Source: an uncultured Cohaesibacter sp.
Lineage (GTDB): Bacteria; Pseudomonadota; Alphaproteobacteria; Rhizobiales; Cohaesibacteraceae
DNA length: 64,000 nt
Direction of reading: 5' to 3'
Assembly (NCBI RefSeq): GCF_963667045.1
Contig: NZ_OY762934.1
Coordinates: 5,028,501 to 5,092,500 of the forward strand
This document shows, piece after piece, positions 51,627-61,696 of this stretch (positions within the stretch are counted from its first letter, which is position 1; each line of letters opens with the position of its first letter). Made by a program: the position numbers and the translations under genes. Below the pieces are notes generated by a model. That model was not told the origin of the DNA. It saw only the letters and a program-made list of their open reading frames with translations, and did not search any database.

Positions 51627-52568
51627 TCAACTGAGACCAAGCATCCTTACAAAGGCCAACCAGAAGGTGATGGACAGGGCGGACAGAGGTGTCTGCCATG
51701 TCACAATGGCTGCGATCAAGGGTGCGTTGCCGCCCATCTTCTTGGCAAGGACGTAGCTGTTCATGGCGGTTGGCACGGCTGTGCTGATGATGATCACTTC
51801 CAGCGGCTGGCCGCCAAGGCCGAACAGGATGGCGAAGCCGATCGCCACGGCAGGCATGCCCACAAGGCGCAGGATGCAGGCGAACCAGACTTCACGTACT
51901 GGCGGGAAGGCATGTTTCAGCCGGATGCCCGCGCCGACGATGAGCAATGCACAGGCGAGCCCTGCTCGCCCGGTGATCTCGACGGTGGAGGTGATCGGGT
52001 CCCAGATGTGAATCCCGGACAGATTGATCGCCAACCCGACCAGAGAGGCGATGATGAAGGGGTTCTTGATGATGTTGAGCAGTACATTGCCGAAGCTTGG
52101 GCGACTGTTGGCACCAAAGAAAGCCATGATGCCGACAATGATGATGTTGATGAGCGGAATCATCGATGCCATAGCCACCGCAACCAGCGCCATGGCATCG
52201 TTGCCGTAGGCCTTCTGAACGATGGCCAGCGCCATGAAGCCATTCCAGCGCAGAACGCCCTGATAGATCGAGGTGTAGGAAGGATTGTCGACCGAGAAGA
52301 CAGAGCGCAGAACCGGATAGAGCGCCAGCATCAAGGCTGCCATGCACAGGATTGCCGCAACCAGTGCAAAGGTCATGTCGCCCAGCGGCACGTTGCGCAA
52401 ATCCGCCTTGAACAGCGAATTGAAGATCAGTGCCGGGAAGAACAGCCAGTAGGAAATGGTTTCAAGTCCGCTCCATTGCTCTTCCGGAACCAGCCCGCTG
52501 CGGCGGATGTAAAGCCCGAGCCCGACGAGAAAGAAAGTTGGAATGATGGCTTCAATGATCACATACAT
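51627..52568 (-). CDS. AEC-family (auxin efflux carrier-like) transporter
   Basis: A 313-residue protein with ten predicted membrane segments in two repeats of five. It has the AEC pattern: IPTFFLVGLGLYIRR at the start, FSV/DNPSYTSIYQGVLRWNGF in the middle and an amphipathic helix ending near STAVPTAMNSYVLAKKMGG. Such carriers export organic acids or sulfonate-like compounds; substrate unknown. It lies between ruvX and pyrB, both on the same strand. Confidence 0.88.
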   Translation of the reverse strand: MYVIIEAIIPTFFLVGLGLYIRRSGLVPEEQWSGLETISYWLFFPALIFNSLFKADLRNVPLGDMTFALVAAILCMAALMLALYPVLRSVFSVDNPSYTSIYQGVLRWNGFMALAIVQKAYGNDAMALVAVAMASMIPLINIIIVGIMAFFGANSRPSFGNVLLNIIKNPFIIASLVGLAINLSGIHIWDPITSTVEITGRAGLACALLIVGAGIRLKHAFPPVREVWFACILRLVGMPAVAIGFAILFGLGGQPLEVIIISTAVPTAMNSYVLAKKMGGNAPLIAAIVTWQTPLSALSITFWLAFVRMLGLS

Positions 52569-52694
52569 GGCAGGTCTTTCTGGGGCGCTTCAGGCAAGCT
52601 TGGAGTCGGGAGATCCGAAAACGGTCTTAAACGGGAGGTGAGTAAACGGGGTAGGAGGGCCAGTGTCTTGTGGCCTGGAACGTTCGGATCGCGC

Positions 52695-53255
52695 TCAATC
52701 CGGTGTGTCATCCTCTGCAGCCGGAGAGACGGCAGAGGGTTGGTTGGCAGATAGTCGCAAGCGATCCAGAGCGCCTTGCAGAATGAAGGATGCAGCCATT
52801 TTGTCAACCACTTCGCCTCGTTTTGCGCGGGATGTGTCCGCTTCCAGCAGGGTGCGGGTCACGGCGACTGTGGACAGACGTTCGTCCCAGAAAGCCAGAG
52901 GAATAGCCGGAAGGTCCTGATCGCGCCAGAAATCCCGCAGCGAAAGACAGAAATCGCGGGTAGCCTGAGCACGCGGGCCTTCGGTGCCGTCCATGTTGAG
53001 CGGCAGGCCAAGTACGAAACCGCCGATTTCCTGTTCTGCGCAAATGGTCTGCAGGCGCTCGGCATCCTTGCCAAACCTGGTTCTCTGGATGGTCTCCAGC
53101 GGCGATGCAATGCACCGGCCGGTGTCAGAAATGGCCAGACCTATGGTCTTGGTGCCCAGATCCAGCCCAAGCAGCCGCTGGTTCCTTGTCAGGCCGACAA
53201 CCAGCTCTGCAAGAGAAATGTCGATTGGTGGTTTGTTCTTCTTCTTGCGCGCCAT
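52695..53255 (-). CDS. ruvX: putative Holliday junction resolvase RuvX/YqgF
   Basis: A 186-residue YqgF-family protein. RNase H-like motifs: GLDLGTKTIGLAISD (30-44), GLPLNMDGT near 83, and WDERLSTVAVT near 123. After about 165 comes a short acidic tail. The family has been linked both to Holliday junction resolution and to 16S rRNA 5'-end maturation. Position upstream of pyrB-pyrC-plsY-dprA follows the alphaproteobacterial order. Confidence 0.92.
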   Translation of the reverse strand: MARKKKNKPPIDISLAELVVGLTRNQRLLGLDLGTKTIGLAISDTGRCIASPLETIQRTRFGKDAERLQTICAEQEIGGFVLGLPLNMDGTEGPRAQATRDFCLSLRDFWRDQDLPAIPLAFWDERLSTVAVTRTLLEADTSRAKRGEVVDKMAASFILQGALDRLRLSANQPSAVSPAAEDDTPD

Positions 53256-53673
53256 GTCTTTGCGTCTCGTTGTCTCTGTGTTTTGCAGACCGGGCTGCAG
53301 TCAAGGGGCTGAGGCCACCTTGGTGTGGGGCTTCTCTCCGGTTCTAGCATGGCTCGTCTGCAATACCAATCGGGCATTGGAGGGCAGGTCTCCATTCTGC
53401 ATTCATCCTGTTTTGCACCGCAATATGTGCGGTAACATCGTGGTGGCGTTACGGCACACAGGAGGGAAAATTTTGGTAAGCAATTGTAGGAATTGACAAT
53501 TCTAATTTGATGCTTTGGTTGAATTTCAGGTTGCGCATAAAAGCGGATATTTGAATGTGTGTTGAATTTTGTCATTGATTTTAAAAGGGTTTTTGTTCTT
53601 AACCATATTTGAGGTAATCCAATCTTTACAACTATGAAGCTATATTGGCCGGGGATTTTGGTTGGGGTGCACA
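53256..53673. other. AT-rich divergent intergenic region
   Basis: About 420 bases between ruvX and the GGDEF-EAL gene. It contains TTAACCAT at 53599-53606, the known half-site recognised by CtrA in Alphaproteobacteria, 68 bases before the GGDEF-EAL start codon. No other feature seen. Confidence 0.4.
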
Positions 53674-55857
53674 ATGAAGCGGTTGGAAATCAATGTTGAA
53701 ATGGCAGTGTCTTTGGCTTTGCGCATTGCAGAGGCGACCTGCGAGCATGATCTGTTTGCAGCCATGTTTGATTCTGTCTCGGCAATCCGTCGCGCAACCT
53801 GTTTCAGCGCATTTGTGGTGGGGTCTCAGAAAAGCGACATCAGGCTATCGGCGGAGTTCGGGTCTTCCCGGATTGACGTTGGACACGAGGCTGTGGCTGA
53901 CTGGCTTTTGAAAGAGGGACCTGCGCCGGATTTTCATTGCGAGGTTGACAGCCCCTGTTTGCAGACCTGTGTGAGGCTTGTTGAGGGGGGCGATGTGCTG
54001 GGGGGCATTTTTCTTGTCTTCCTCAACCCCAAAGGTGAAGAAATCAACAATTCGCTGGTCGAGAATTTCGCACGGCTGGGGGCGAGGTCTCTCGTAACGC
54101 TGCGCAAGAAGCGCCTGTCAACGATGGTGCTGGAAGCGTTGGAACAGAGCGAAGAGGCGTTTGTCTTTTATGGTGAGGATGATGAAGGCGTCATCTTCAG
54201 CAATGATGCCTATCATCGGGTCTTTCCGCATTATCCGGGACGTCAGGGGCTGCTCGGCAAGAAGCATCTGGAGCTCTACCAGATGGATCTGGACGCCGGG
54301 GTCATATCCGATCGAATCGCGCTTGAGGATCCGGCTGAGTACTTGCAGACCCGCAGACAACTGGCTGACAGTCTGGTTGACACCCAGCGCGAGATTCAGC
54401 AAATCGGCGACAAAACCTACATCTATACGCGCACACGCTCGGTTTCCGGGGCCATCATGTCGCGGCGCATCGACATTACGGATCAGGCCGTGGCCGAGGC
54501 GCGCCTCAGGCAGAGGGAGAAGCAGCTGCAGTCACTCGTTTATCGTGACACGCTGACCGGCCTGCACAATCGCGCCTATTTCCTGGAATATATCGAAACG
54601 CTGGCCGGGCGCCTCAAGCGTGGGTCGCTCAATGCCGTCTCAGTCTTCTGGGTGGATCTCAACGGCTTCAAATATGTCAACGACACTTTTGGGCATCATT
54701 CCGGGGATACCATTTTGCGCAAGATCGGGCGGCGTCTGCAATTGGGTGTTCTGGAAAGCAATGTCATCGTGCGCTATGGCGGCGACGAATTCGTTCTGGT
54801 CTTTGAACGGGAAATCTCCGGCACGGAGCTGGAAATTCTGGCAGAACGCATTCTGACGATCATCAACGCGCCGATCAGCAACGGCATGTCAACCTTCCAG
54901 TTGGGTGCCAGCGTCGGCATCGCCACCGCGAATGGGCCGGAAGCCAATCTGGTGACGCTGCTCGGGGATGCCGATCTGGCAATGTATGAGGCCAAGAGGC
55001 AGCCGACCAGTGCCTATCGGGTGTTCGATCCAGATATGCGCGCGCGCATGTTGAAACAGTTTGCCCTGCTTGAAGACATCCGGGTTGCTTTTGAGCGGGA
55101 AGAATTTGAACTCTACTATCAGCCGCAGTTCGACACCCTGTCCGGGGATCTTGTCGGGTTCGAGGCGCTGACCCGCTGGAACCATCCTGAACGTGGTTTC
55201 GTGCCGCCGGATGAGTTCATTCCGATCATGGAAACGAACAAGCTGATCGAACAGCTCGGCCGCTGGGTGCTGGAAGTCGCCTGTGAAGAAGCCAGCCACT
55301 GGCCAAAGGATCTTGGTGTTGCGGTCAATGTGTCGCCGTTGCAGCTCAAGAACCCCAAGTTTGCTCGAATCGTGGCGCGTGTGCTGGCCCAAACCGGTCT
55401 GTGCCCGCGGCAACTGGAGCTGGAGATCACAGAATCCGTCCTGCTTGATGGCAATGAGGGCGAGCGTGGCCAGCTTGAAAGCTGGAAGGAGCTGGGCGTC
55501 CAGATTGCCCTTGATGATGTCGGCAAGGGGTATTCGAGCCTGAGCTATCTCAGCCAGTTCCCCTTCGACAAGATCAAGATTGATCGCAGCTTCCTGCGTG
55601 CCTTCCGCGCGGATCGGCCCGAAGACGCCTCGGCGGTCATTCTGCGCGCCATCGTGGAACTGGGCAAGACGCTTGGCAAGACCGTGATTGCTGAAGGGGT
55701 GGAGGTCGAGGATCAACTGGAGTTCCTGCGCAGCATCTCCTGTGAGCAGGCTCAGGGATTTTTCCTTGGCCTGCCAATGACTGTCGAGGACACGCGCGCA
55801 TTCATCGAACGCTATCGGGGGCCGTTGCCAAGACGGGTGCAACTGCTCAAGGGGTAG
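53674..55857 (+). CDS. GAF-PAS-GGDEF-EAL cyclic-di-GMP signalling protein
   Basis: A 727-residue protein. Residues 1-150 resemble a GAF sensor, about 160-280 a PAS domain, 295-455 the GGDEF domain and 470-720 the EAL domain. The cyclase motif is intact (RYGGDEF), but the RxxD inhibitory I-site five residues before it is absent. The EAL domain keeps EAL (GFEALTRW), NVSPLQL, ELEITES, the metal-binding DD and KIDRSF, and AEGVE. Its loop-6 motif reads DDVGKGYSSL instead of DDFGTGYSSL. It may make or break c-di-GMP; direction unknown. GGGG site before ATG 53674. Confidence 0.93.
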   Translation: MKRLEINVEMAVSLALRIAEATCEHDLFAAMFDSVSAIRRATCFSAFVVGSQKSDIRLSAEFGSSRIDVGHEAVADWLLKEGPAPDFHCEVDSPCLQTCVRLVEGGDVLGGIFLVFLNPKGEEINNSLVENFARLGARSLVTLRKKRLSTMVLEALEQSEEAFVFYGEDDEGVIFSNDAYHRVFPHYPGRQGLLGKKHLELYQMDLDAGVISDRIALEDPAEYLQTRRQLADSLVDTQREIQQIGDKTYIYTRTRSVSGAIMSRRIDITDQAVAEARLRQREKQLQSLVYRDTLTGLHNRAYFLEYIETLAGRLKRGSLNAVSVFWVDLNGFKYVNDTFGHHSGDTILRKIGRRLQLGVLESNVIVRYGGDEFVLVFEREISGTELEILAERILTIINAPISNGMSTFQLGASVGIATANGPEANLVTLLGDADLAMYEAKRQPTSAYRVFDPDMRARMLKQFALLEDIRVAFEREEFELYYQPQFDTLSGDLVGFEALTRWNHPERGFVPPDEFIPIMETNKLIEQLGRWVLEVACEEASHWPKDLGVAVNVSPLQLKNPKFARIVARVLAQTGLCPRQLELEITESVLLDGNEGERGQLESWKELGVQIALDDVGKGYSSLSYLSQFPFDKIKIDRSFLRAFRADRPEDASAVILRAIVELGKTLGKTVIAEGVEVEDQLEFLRSISCEQAQGFFLGLPMTVEDTRAFIERYRGPLPRRVQLLKG

Positions 55858-55932
55858 TCTTCCTTCTTCTCTTCCTGCCAGACCTCTTTCTTTCTCTCTC
55901 TCTCTTGCCTCTTCCCTCTTCCCTTTGCACCT
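55858..55932. repeat. polypyrimidine tract (simple-sequence)
   Basis: About 75 bases that are nearly all T and C, including CTCTCTCTCTCT, directly after the GGDEF-EAL stop. It could form unusual DNA structure or slip during replication. Confidence 0.6.
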
Positions 55933-56213
55933 AACACAGAGGTGCCGTCGTAAAGGGCGTGGAAGCGGCTTTAGCCTTGGAAAGATGAGAGGGGAGGTTC
56001 AAGGGAGATGCCCTGATGCCAATGAACAGGGCCATTGCATGCCCCAATGTGGGAAAAATGCACGCCTGAGCCTGTTCCTTTCGCCCTTGGAGTTGCGCGT
56101 AAAAGTCCTGAGATGCTATAGCCGGAGGAGAGTGGAATAAGACTCGTCGTTGGTCCGGTATCGTGCGCTCATGGCAAGCGCTGTCCGGGCCTTTATTTGG
56201 AAGGCTTGCATTC
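55933..56213. other. gatC upstream region
   Basis: About 280 bases before gatC with no convincing gene. An in-frame ATG at 56163 would extend gatC by 17 unlikely residues. Confidence 0.4.
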
Positions 56214-56501
56214 ATGTCAATTGACAAGGATACGGTCAAGCGCGTGGCGCGTCTCGCCCGCCTGTCCGTTACAGAAGAAGAGGCGGAAAGCCTTAAGGGT
56301 GAACTGAACTCCATCCTGAACTGGGTTGAAATGCTCAACGAGGTCGATGTCGAGGGAGTCGCCCCGATGACTTCAGTCGTTACCCAGAAAATGAAGAAGC
56401 GGGATGATGTTGTAACCGATGGCAATTATGCCAATCTGGTGGTCAGCAATGCGCCTGCTTCCGAAGAAAACTATTTCATGGTTCCCAAGGTCATCGAATA
56501 G
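56214..56501 (+). CDS. gatC: Asp-tRNA(Asn)/Glu-tRNA(Gln) amidotransferase subunit C
   Basis: A 95-residue GatC subunit that belts GatA and GatB together. It starts [19 protein letters not shown], continues [20 protein letters not shown], and ends with the family [17 protein letters not shown] segment. The ATG at 56214 has a GGAAGG site. It precedes gatA by 112 bases. The trimer converts misacylated Glu-tRNA(Gln), and possibly Asp-tRNA(Asn), to the correct amide. Confidence 0.95.
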   Translation: MSIDKDTVKRVARLARLSVTEEEAESLKGELNSILNWVEMLNEVDVEGVAPMTSVVTQKMKKRDDVVTDGNYANLVVSNAPASEENYFMVPKVIE

Positions 56502-56613
56502 ACCGCCGCTGGTATCGACGGATTGTCGAGCCGCACCAGAACCCGTTTATTGAAGAGTGTCGGGATGAGGGGACCTTGCCGGTTCCTGTCCTGCAAAATG
56601 TGAGGATAGCCAC

Positions 56614-58086
56614 GTGACAGATCTCACGTCTCTGACTATTGCAGAGGCCCGCGAAGGGCTGGCAAAGAAAGAATTCACCGCGACCGAGCTGACGGCCAGC
56701 TACATCAAGGCGATTGATGGTGCAGATCAGCTGAATGCCTATGTGACCAAGACGCCGGAAAAGGCGCTCGAGATGGCAAAGGCATCTGACGAACGGCTCG
56801 CCAAGGGCGAAGCCCGCCCGCTGGAAGGCATTCCGCTCGGCATCAAGGATCTTTATTGCACCAAGGGCGTCGGCGCCTATGCCTGCTCGCATATTCTGGA
56901 TGGCTTCAAGCCGGAATATGAAAGCACCGTTTCGCAGAATCTCTGGGACGATGGCGCGGTTATGCTCGGCAAGCTGGCCATGGACGAATTTGCAATGGGT
57001 TCGACCACAGAGACCAGCTATTTCGGCCCGGTCAAGAACCCGTGGCGCGCCGAAGGCGAGACCATCGACCGTGTTCCGGGCGGCTCTTCGGGTGGTTCTG
57101 CCGCCGCTGTTGCAGCCCGCATCTGTGCCGGGGCGACGGCTTCGGACACCGGTGGATCCATTCGTCAGCCCGCTGCCTTCACCGGCACCGTCGGCATCAA
57201 GCCAACCTACGGCCGCTGCTCCCGCTGGGGCATGATCGCCTTTGCCTCTTCGCTTGATCAGGCTGGCCCGATCGCCCGCACCGTGCGTGACGCCGCCATC
57301 ATGCTGAAGTCGATGGCTTCGGTTGACCCGAAGGATACCACAAGCGTTGATCTGCCGGTGCCTGACTATGAAGCTGCTCTCACGGGCAACATCAAGGGCA
57401 TGAGGATCGGCATTCCGAAGGAATATCGCGTCGATGGCATGCCGGAGGAAGTGGAAGCCAACTGGCAGCAGGGCATTGACTGGCTGAAGGCCGCAGGTGC
57501 CGAAATTGTCGACATCTCGCTGCCTATGACCAAATATGCGTTGCCTGCCTATTATATCGTGGCTCCGGCTGAGGCTTCTTCCAACCTTGCCCGCTATGAC
57601 GGCGTGAAATACGGCCTGCGTGTCAATGGTGACGATATCACCGACATGTATGAAAAGACCCGCGCAGCCGGTTTCGGCTCGGAGGTCAAGCGCCGTATTC
57701 TCATCGGCACCTATGTGCTGAGTGCTGGCTATTATGATGCTTACTATCTGCGCGCCCAGAAGATCCGCTCACTGATCAAGCAGGATTTCGACAAGGCGTT
57801 CCAGACGGTTGACACCATTCTGACACCGGCAACGCCTTCGGCTGCTTTCGAGATCAACAAGGAAATCACCGATCCGGTCGAGATGTATCTCAACGACATC
57901 TTCACTGTCACCGTGAACATGGCCGGTCTGCCGGGCATTTCGGTTCCGTCCGGCAAGAACGGTCAGGGTCTGCCCATGGGCTTGCAGCTGATCGGCAAGG
58001 CCTTTGACGAGGAAACCCTGTTCCGGACCGCTGGTGTTCTGGAAGATGCTGCTGGTATCCTCGAAGCCCCCGCCAAATGGTGGTAA
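56614..58086 (+). CDS. gatA: Asp-tRNA(Asn)/Glu-tRNA(Gln) amidotransferase subunit A
   Basis: A 490-residue amidase-signature protein that supplies ammonia from glutamine. The catalytic triad is visible: Lys in [11 protein letters not shown] near 77, the cis-Ser in [13 protein letters not shown] near 155, and the nucleophile in [13 protein letters not shown] near 177. The start is GTG with a GAGGA site. The following chorismate mutase and gatB complete the operon-like group. Confidence 0.96.
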   Translation: MTDLTSLTIAEAREGLAKKEFTATELTASYIKAIDGADQLNAYVTKTPEKALEMAKASDERLAKGEARPLEGIPLGIKDLYCTKGVGAYACSHILDGFKPEYESTVSQNLWDDGAVMLGKLAMDEFAMGSTTETSYFGPVKNPWRAEGETIDRVPGGSSGGSAAAVAARICAGATASDTGGSIRQPAAFTGTVGIKPTYGRCSRWGMIAFASSLDQAGPIARTVRDAAIMLKSMASVDPKDTTSVDLPVPDYEAALTGNIKGMRIGIPKEYRVDGMPEEVEANWQQGIDWLKAAGAEIVDISLPMTKYALPAYYIVAPAEASSNLARYDGVKYGLRVNGDDITDMYEKTRAAGFGSEVKRRILIGTYVLSAGYYDAYYLRAQKIRSLIKQDFDKAFQTVDTILTPATPSAAFEINKEITDPVEMYLNDIFTVTVNMAGLPGISVPSGKNGQGLPMGLQLIGKAFDEETLFRTAGVLEDAAGILEAPAKWW

Positions 58087-58115
58087 CCAGACAGGGAAAC
58101 GACAAGGTCGAACCA

Positions 58116-58439
58116 ATGCGTAAACCAGAAGAATGCACGGAAAAGGCTCATATTCGCGACGAGATCGATCGGATTGATCGGGCTTTGGTGGCGCTGTTTT
58201 CCGAGCGGGATTCCTATGTACGGCGCATGGCGGAACTGAAGGCCGACCCGTCCGAGGCGCGTGATGATGATCGCGTCAAGGCGGTGCTGGACAAGGTTCT
58301 GGCCGAACTGGAGACATATGAGCTGGCTCCTGATCTCTACATGCAGTTCTGGGAAGACCTGATCGAGGTCAACATCGCTTATGAGGAGATGGCTATTGCC
58401 GCCCATCATGGCGAAGGGAATGAGACATCTGGCGCGTGA
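58116..58439 (+). CDS. chorismate mutase (AroQ type)
   Basis: A 107-residue single-domain AroQ chorismate mutase that makes prephenate for Phe and Tyr. Features: a first helix IRDEIDRIDRALVALFSERDSYVRRMAELK with the catalytic Arg residues and Lys, and two more helices with DLIEVNIAYEE. The ATG at 58116 has an AAGGT site. It is inserted between gatA and gatB, an arrangement seen in several Hyphomicrobiales, though no functional link to amidotransferase is known. Confidence 0.9.
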   Translation: MRKPEECTEKAHIRDEIDRIDRALVALFSERDSYVRRMAELKADPSEARDDDRVKAVLDKVLAELETYELAPDLYMQFWEDLIEVNIAYEEMAIAAHHGEGNETSGA

Positions 58440-58508
58440 TGTTACGCGCCGCCATTGCAATCAGGAGCAGCGCGTCGCGCTCCGATATTGAAAGCTGAGG
58501 ACGAGAAT

Positions 58509-59972
58509 ATGGCTGAAGCGTCCAGCAAACTGATCAAGGGGGCTACCGGCGACTGGGAAGTCGTCATCGGCATGGAAATCCATGCCCAGGTTGCCTCCGA
58601 AGCAAAACTTTTCTCCGGCTCTTCCACCAAGTTCGGTGGCGAGGCCAACGCCCATGTGAGCTTCGTTGATGCGGCCATGCCCGGCATGCTGCCCGTGATC
58701 AACGAGGAGTGCGTGCGCCAGGCGATCCGGACCGGCCTTGGGCTCAAGGCCAAGATCAACAATCGCTCGCTGTTCGACCGCAAGAATTATTTCTATCCCG
58801 ATCTGCCGCAGGGCTATCAGATCTCGCAGTATAAGGATCCGATTGTCGGCGAGGGTGAAGTTGTTCTCCATATGCTGGATGGTGAGGAAGTGCGCATCGG
58901 CGTCGAACGTCTGCATCTGGAACAGGATGCGGGCAAGTCGATGCATGATCAGCATCCGACCATGTCGTTCGTCGACCTCAACCGCTCTGGCGTGGCGCTG
59001 ATGGAGATCGTGTCCAAGCCGGACATCCGCTCTTCGGAGGAAGCCAAGGCCTACATGACCAAGATGCGGACCATCGTTCGCTATCTGGGGACATCAGACG
59101 GCAACATGGAAGAAGGCTCCATGCGCGCCGACGTCAACGTTTCCGTGCGTCGTCCGGGCGAGCCGCTTGGCACCCGCTGCGAGCTGAAGAACATGAACTC
59201 GATCCGCTTCATCGGTCAGGCGATCGAATATGAAGCGCGCCGCCAGATCGGCATTCTGGAAGATGGTGGCACCATCGATCAGGAGACGCGTCTTTACGAC
59301 CCCAAGAAGGGTGAAACCCGCTCCATGCGTTCCAAGGAAGAAGCACACGATTATCGCTACTTCCCGGATCCCGACCTGCTGCCGCTCGAATTCGACGATG
59401 CCTATGTCGAGGAACTGCGCAAGGATTTGCCGGAATTGCCGGACGACAAGCGCGAGCGCTTCATCTCCGAGATGGGATTGAAGCCTTATGACGCATCGGT
59501 GCTGGTGGCTTCCAAACGCCTTGCCGCCTTCTTCGAGAAGGTTGCCGCGGGGCGCGACGCGCAGTTGGCCGCCAACTGGGTCATCAACGAATGGCTCGGC
59601 CGCGTCAACAAGGAATCGCTCGATATCGACCTGAGTCCGGTTTCCGCCGATCAGCTCGGCGCGATCGTTGATCTGATCAAGTCCGGCGACATTTCCGGCA
59701 AGATTGCCAAGGATCTGTTCGAGATCGTCTGGACCGAAGGTGGTGATCCGGCAAAGATCGTCGAAGAGAAGGGCATGAAGCAGGTGACCGATACCGGCGC
59801 CATCGAGGCCATCATCGACGAGATCATTGGCAACAACCCCGATCAGGTCGAAAAGGTCAAGGAAAAGCCAAGCCTGATCGGCTGGTTCGTTGGCCAGGTG
59901 ATGAAGGCTTCGCAGGGCAAGGCCAATCCGCAGGCGGTCAACCAGATCCTCAAGGACAAGCTGGGCCTTTAG
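58509..59972 (+). CDS. gatB: Asp-tRNA(Asn)/Glu-tRNA(Gln) amidotransferase subunit B
   Basis: A 487-residue GatB kinase/transferase subunit. It has GMEIHAQ near 19, [15 protein letters not shown] near 75-89, [17 protein letters not shown] near 155-171, and the C-terminal YqeY-like helical tail (about 340-487, [20 protein letters not shown]) that binds the tRNA. It activates the misacyl residue with ATP and uses ammonia from GatA. ATG at 58509 has a GAGGA site. A strong terminator follows. Confidence 0.96.
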   Translation: MAEASSKLIKGATGDWEVVIGMEIHAQVASEAKLFSGSSTKFGGEANAHVSFVDAAMPGMLPVINEECVRQAIRTGLGLKAKINNRSLFDRKNYFYPDLPQGYQISQYKDPIVGEGEVVLHMLDGEEVRIGVERLHLEQDAGKSMHDQHPTMSFVDLNRSGVALMEIVSKPDIRSSEEAKAYMTKMRTIVRYLGTSDGNMEEGSMRADVNVSVRRPGEPLGTRCELKNMNSIRFIGQAIEYEARRQIGILEDGGTIDQETRLYDPKKGETRSMRSKEEAHDYRYFPDPDLLPLEFDDAYVEELRKDLPELPDDKRERFISEMGLKPYDASVLVASKRLAAFFEKVAAGRDAQLAANWVINEWLGRVNKESLDIDLSPVSADQLGAIVDLIKSGDISGKIAKDLFEIVWTEGGDPAKIVEEKGMKQVTDTGAIEAIIDEIIGNNPDQVEKVKEKPSLIGWFVGQVMKASQGKANPQAVNQILKDKLGL

Positions 59973-60015
59973 GGTTTGCTCCGTCGTTCGACGGATTCGC
60001 GGACAAATGTCATGG

Positions 60016-60047
60016 AAAGGTGCGATGGTCTGCCATCGCACCTTTTT
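60016..60047 (+). terminator. intrinsic terminator of gatB
   Basis: A 13-base-pair stem (60016-60028 with 60033-60045) and following TT lie about 45 bases after the gatB stop codon. Confidence 0.85.
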
Positions 60048-60180
60048 GCGTTTTAAAGTGGCGGATGGCGAGCGGGCAGGCCAAGGAGCTGTGCACATAC
60101 GTGTTTTCCGGGGCTTGGCGGAAGTGAGATAGACTTATAAAGTTATCGCAATAACTATTTTCTTGTGAAAGGACCTCGTG

Positions 60181-60777
60181 ATGACCATTTTGCTACTGGG
60201 TGTGCTGCTTTGGTCAGTGGTGCATCTCTTTCCCATTTCCATGCCGGATGCCCGGGCTGATGTTGTGGCGCGTCTGGGGAAAGGGCCCTACAAGGGGCTG
60301 TTCGCTCTGCTGATCGTGCTGTCGCTGGTGATGATCGTGTTTGGTTGGCGCTGGGCGGGCGAGGCTGGCTATGTGGGGGATATCTATAGCGAGGACTGGC
60401 CGCGCCATCTGACACATCTGTTGTTGCTCTTTGCCATCATCCTGTTCGGGGCGGCCAAGGCACCGACCCGCATCCGGCGCGTCATTCGCAACCCGATGCT
60501 GACCGGCATGGCGCTGTGGGCCATCGGCCATCTGCTGGTCAACAACGACCCACGATCGCTGGTGCTGTTTGGCGGCATGTTGATCTGGTCGCTGATTTCC
60601 ATTATCGGAACAAACCGTCGCGACGGGGCCTATGTGCCGCCTGCGGTGAAGAGCTGGGCAACCGAAGTGCGGATTGTGCTGATCTCGGTTGTCGTCTATG
60701 CCGTGCTCATTGTGGCGCATCCGTATTTCACGGGCATGGAAGCCATGGATCTCAGCTTCCTCCCATCGATATTCTGA
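60181..60777 (+). CDS. NnrU-family membrane protein
   Basis: A 198-residue protein with five to six membrane segments, matching NnrU: LLGVLLWSVVHLFP(I) near the start, KGPYKGLFALLIVLSLVMIVFGW (35-57) and HLTHLLLLFAIILFGAA then RVIRNPMLTGMALWAIGHLL. NnrU proteins are found in denitrification clusters but also in non-denitrifiers, and are related to a carotenoid-type isomerase. The ATG at 60181 has an AAAGGA site; a GTG one codon upstream is possible. Single gene. Confidence 0.88.
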   Translation: MTILLLGVLLWSVVHLFPISMPDARADVVARLGKGPYKGLFALLIVLSLVMIVFGWRWAGEAGYVGDIYSEDWPRHLTHLLLLFAIILFGAAKAPTRIRRVIRNPMLTGMALWAIGHLLVNNDPRSLVLFGGMLIWSLISIIGTNRRDGAYVPPAVKSWATEVRIVLISVVVYAVLIVAHPYFTGMEAMDLSFLPSIF

Positions 60778-60939
60778 TATAGCCAACAGGTCCCAGATCA
60801 CAATTGCATGATGCGGATTGAGCATCAACCGGTGACCGCCTACATTATGGACTGCTCTGTCGCATGGTATCCATGTGACGCGTTTATTGCCACTTACACC
60901 AGATTGCAGGCTCCGTGGGGCCATTTGTAAGGAATACCA

Positions 60940-61641
60940 ATGACTGAACAGACCAAACCGATTGATCTCTACTACTGGCCGACACCCAACGGTTGGAAAA
61001 TCACCATTCTGCTGGAAGAATTGGGTGTGCCCTACAATCTCCACTATATCAACATCGGGGCAGGGGATCAGTTCAAGCCGGAGTTCCTCGCGGTCTCTCC
61101 CAACAACAAGATGCCGGCCATCGTCGATCCGGAAGGACCGGGCGGTGCGCCGATTTCAGTGTTCGAGTCGGGCGCTATCCTGCTCTATCTGGCGCGCAAG
61201 TTCGGCCGCTTCCTGCCGCAGGATGAGCGGGGCCGTGTCGAGGTGGAGCAGTGGCTGATGTGGCAGATGGGCGGCTTTGGCCCGATGCTCGGACAGAACC
61301 ATCATTTTGCCGTCTACGCGCCGGAGAAGATCGAATATGCCATCAAACGCTACCGCGATGAAACCCATCGTCTCTATGGCGTTCTGAACAAGGCGCTGGC
61401 AGGGCGGGACTATGTTGCGGGCGATTACTCGATTGCCGACATGGCGATTGTCGGCTGGGTCGTGCCGCACGAGCGGCAGGCAATCGATCTGGAAGAGTTC
61501 CCCAATGTCAAACGCTGGTTCGAGGTGCTGAAGGCACGGGAGGCCGTGGCAACCGGTCTGGCCATCGGCAAGGATGAACGCGCCCGGTTTGATCTGTCCA
61601 AGGACAAGGACGCCCAGTCCGTGCTGTTCAACCAGCGCTAA
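60940..61641 (+). CDS. glutathione S-transferase, nu-class (YghU/YfcG-like)
   Basis: A 233-residue GST. The N-terminal thioredoxin-fold half reads DLYYWPTPNGWKITILLEELGVPY, with the TPNG motif of nu-class GSTs that bind two glutathione molecules and have disulfide reductase activity. FESGAILLYLARKFGRFLP is the cis-Pro/Glu-Ser loop. The helical C-terminal half includes QWLMWQMGGFGPMLGQNHHF. A perfect bidirectional terminator follows. Function is likely peroxide or disulfide detoxification. Confidence 0.92.
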   Translation: MTEQTKPIDLYYWPTPNGWKITILLEELGVPYNLHYINIGAGDQFKPEFLAVSPNNKMPAIVDPEGPGGAPISVFESGAILLYLARKFGRFLPQDERGRVEVEQWLMWQMGGFGPMLGQNHHFAVYAPEKIEYAIKRYRDETHRLYGVLNKALAGRDYVAGDYSIADMAIVGWVVPHERQAIDLEEFPNVKRWFEVLKAREAVATGLAIGKDERARFDLSKDKDAQSVLFNQR

Positions 61642-61654
61642 AAGGCCCGGCAGC

Positions 61655-61696
61655 CACAACAAAAAAGGCACCCTTCGGGGTGCCTTTTTTGTTGTG
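61655..61696 (+). terminator. bidirectional intrinsic terminator
   Basis: A perfect 19-base-pair inverted repeat with a TTCG tetraloop (arms 61655-61673 and 61678-61696). A6 and T6 runs sit inside the arms, so it works on both strands. Confidence 0.92.
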
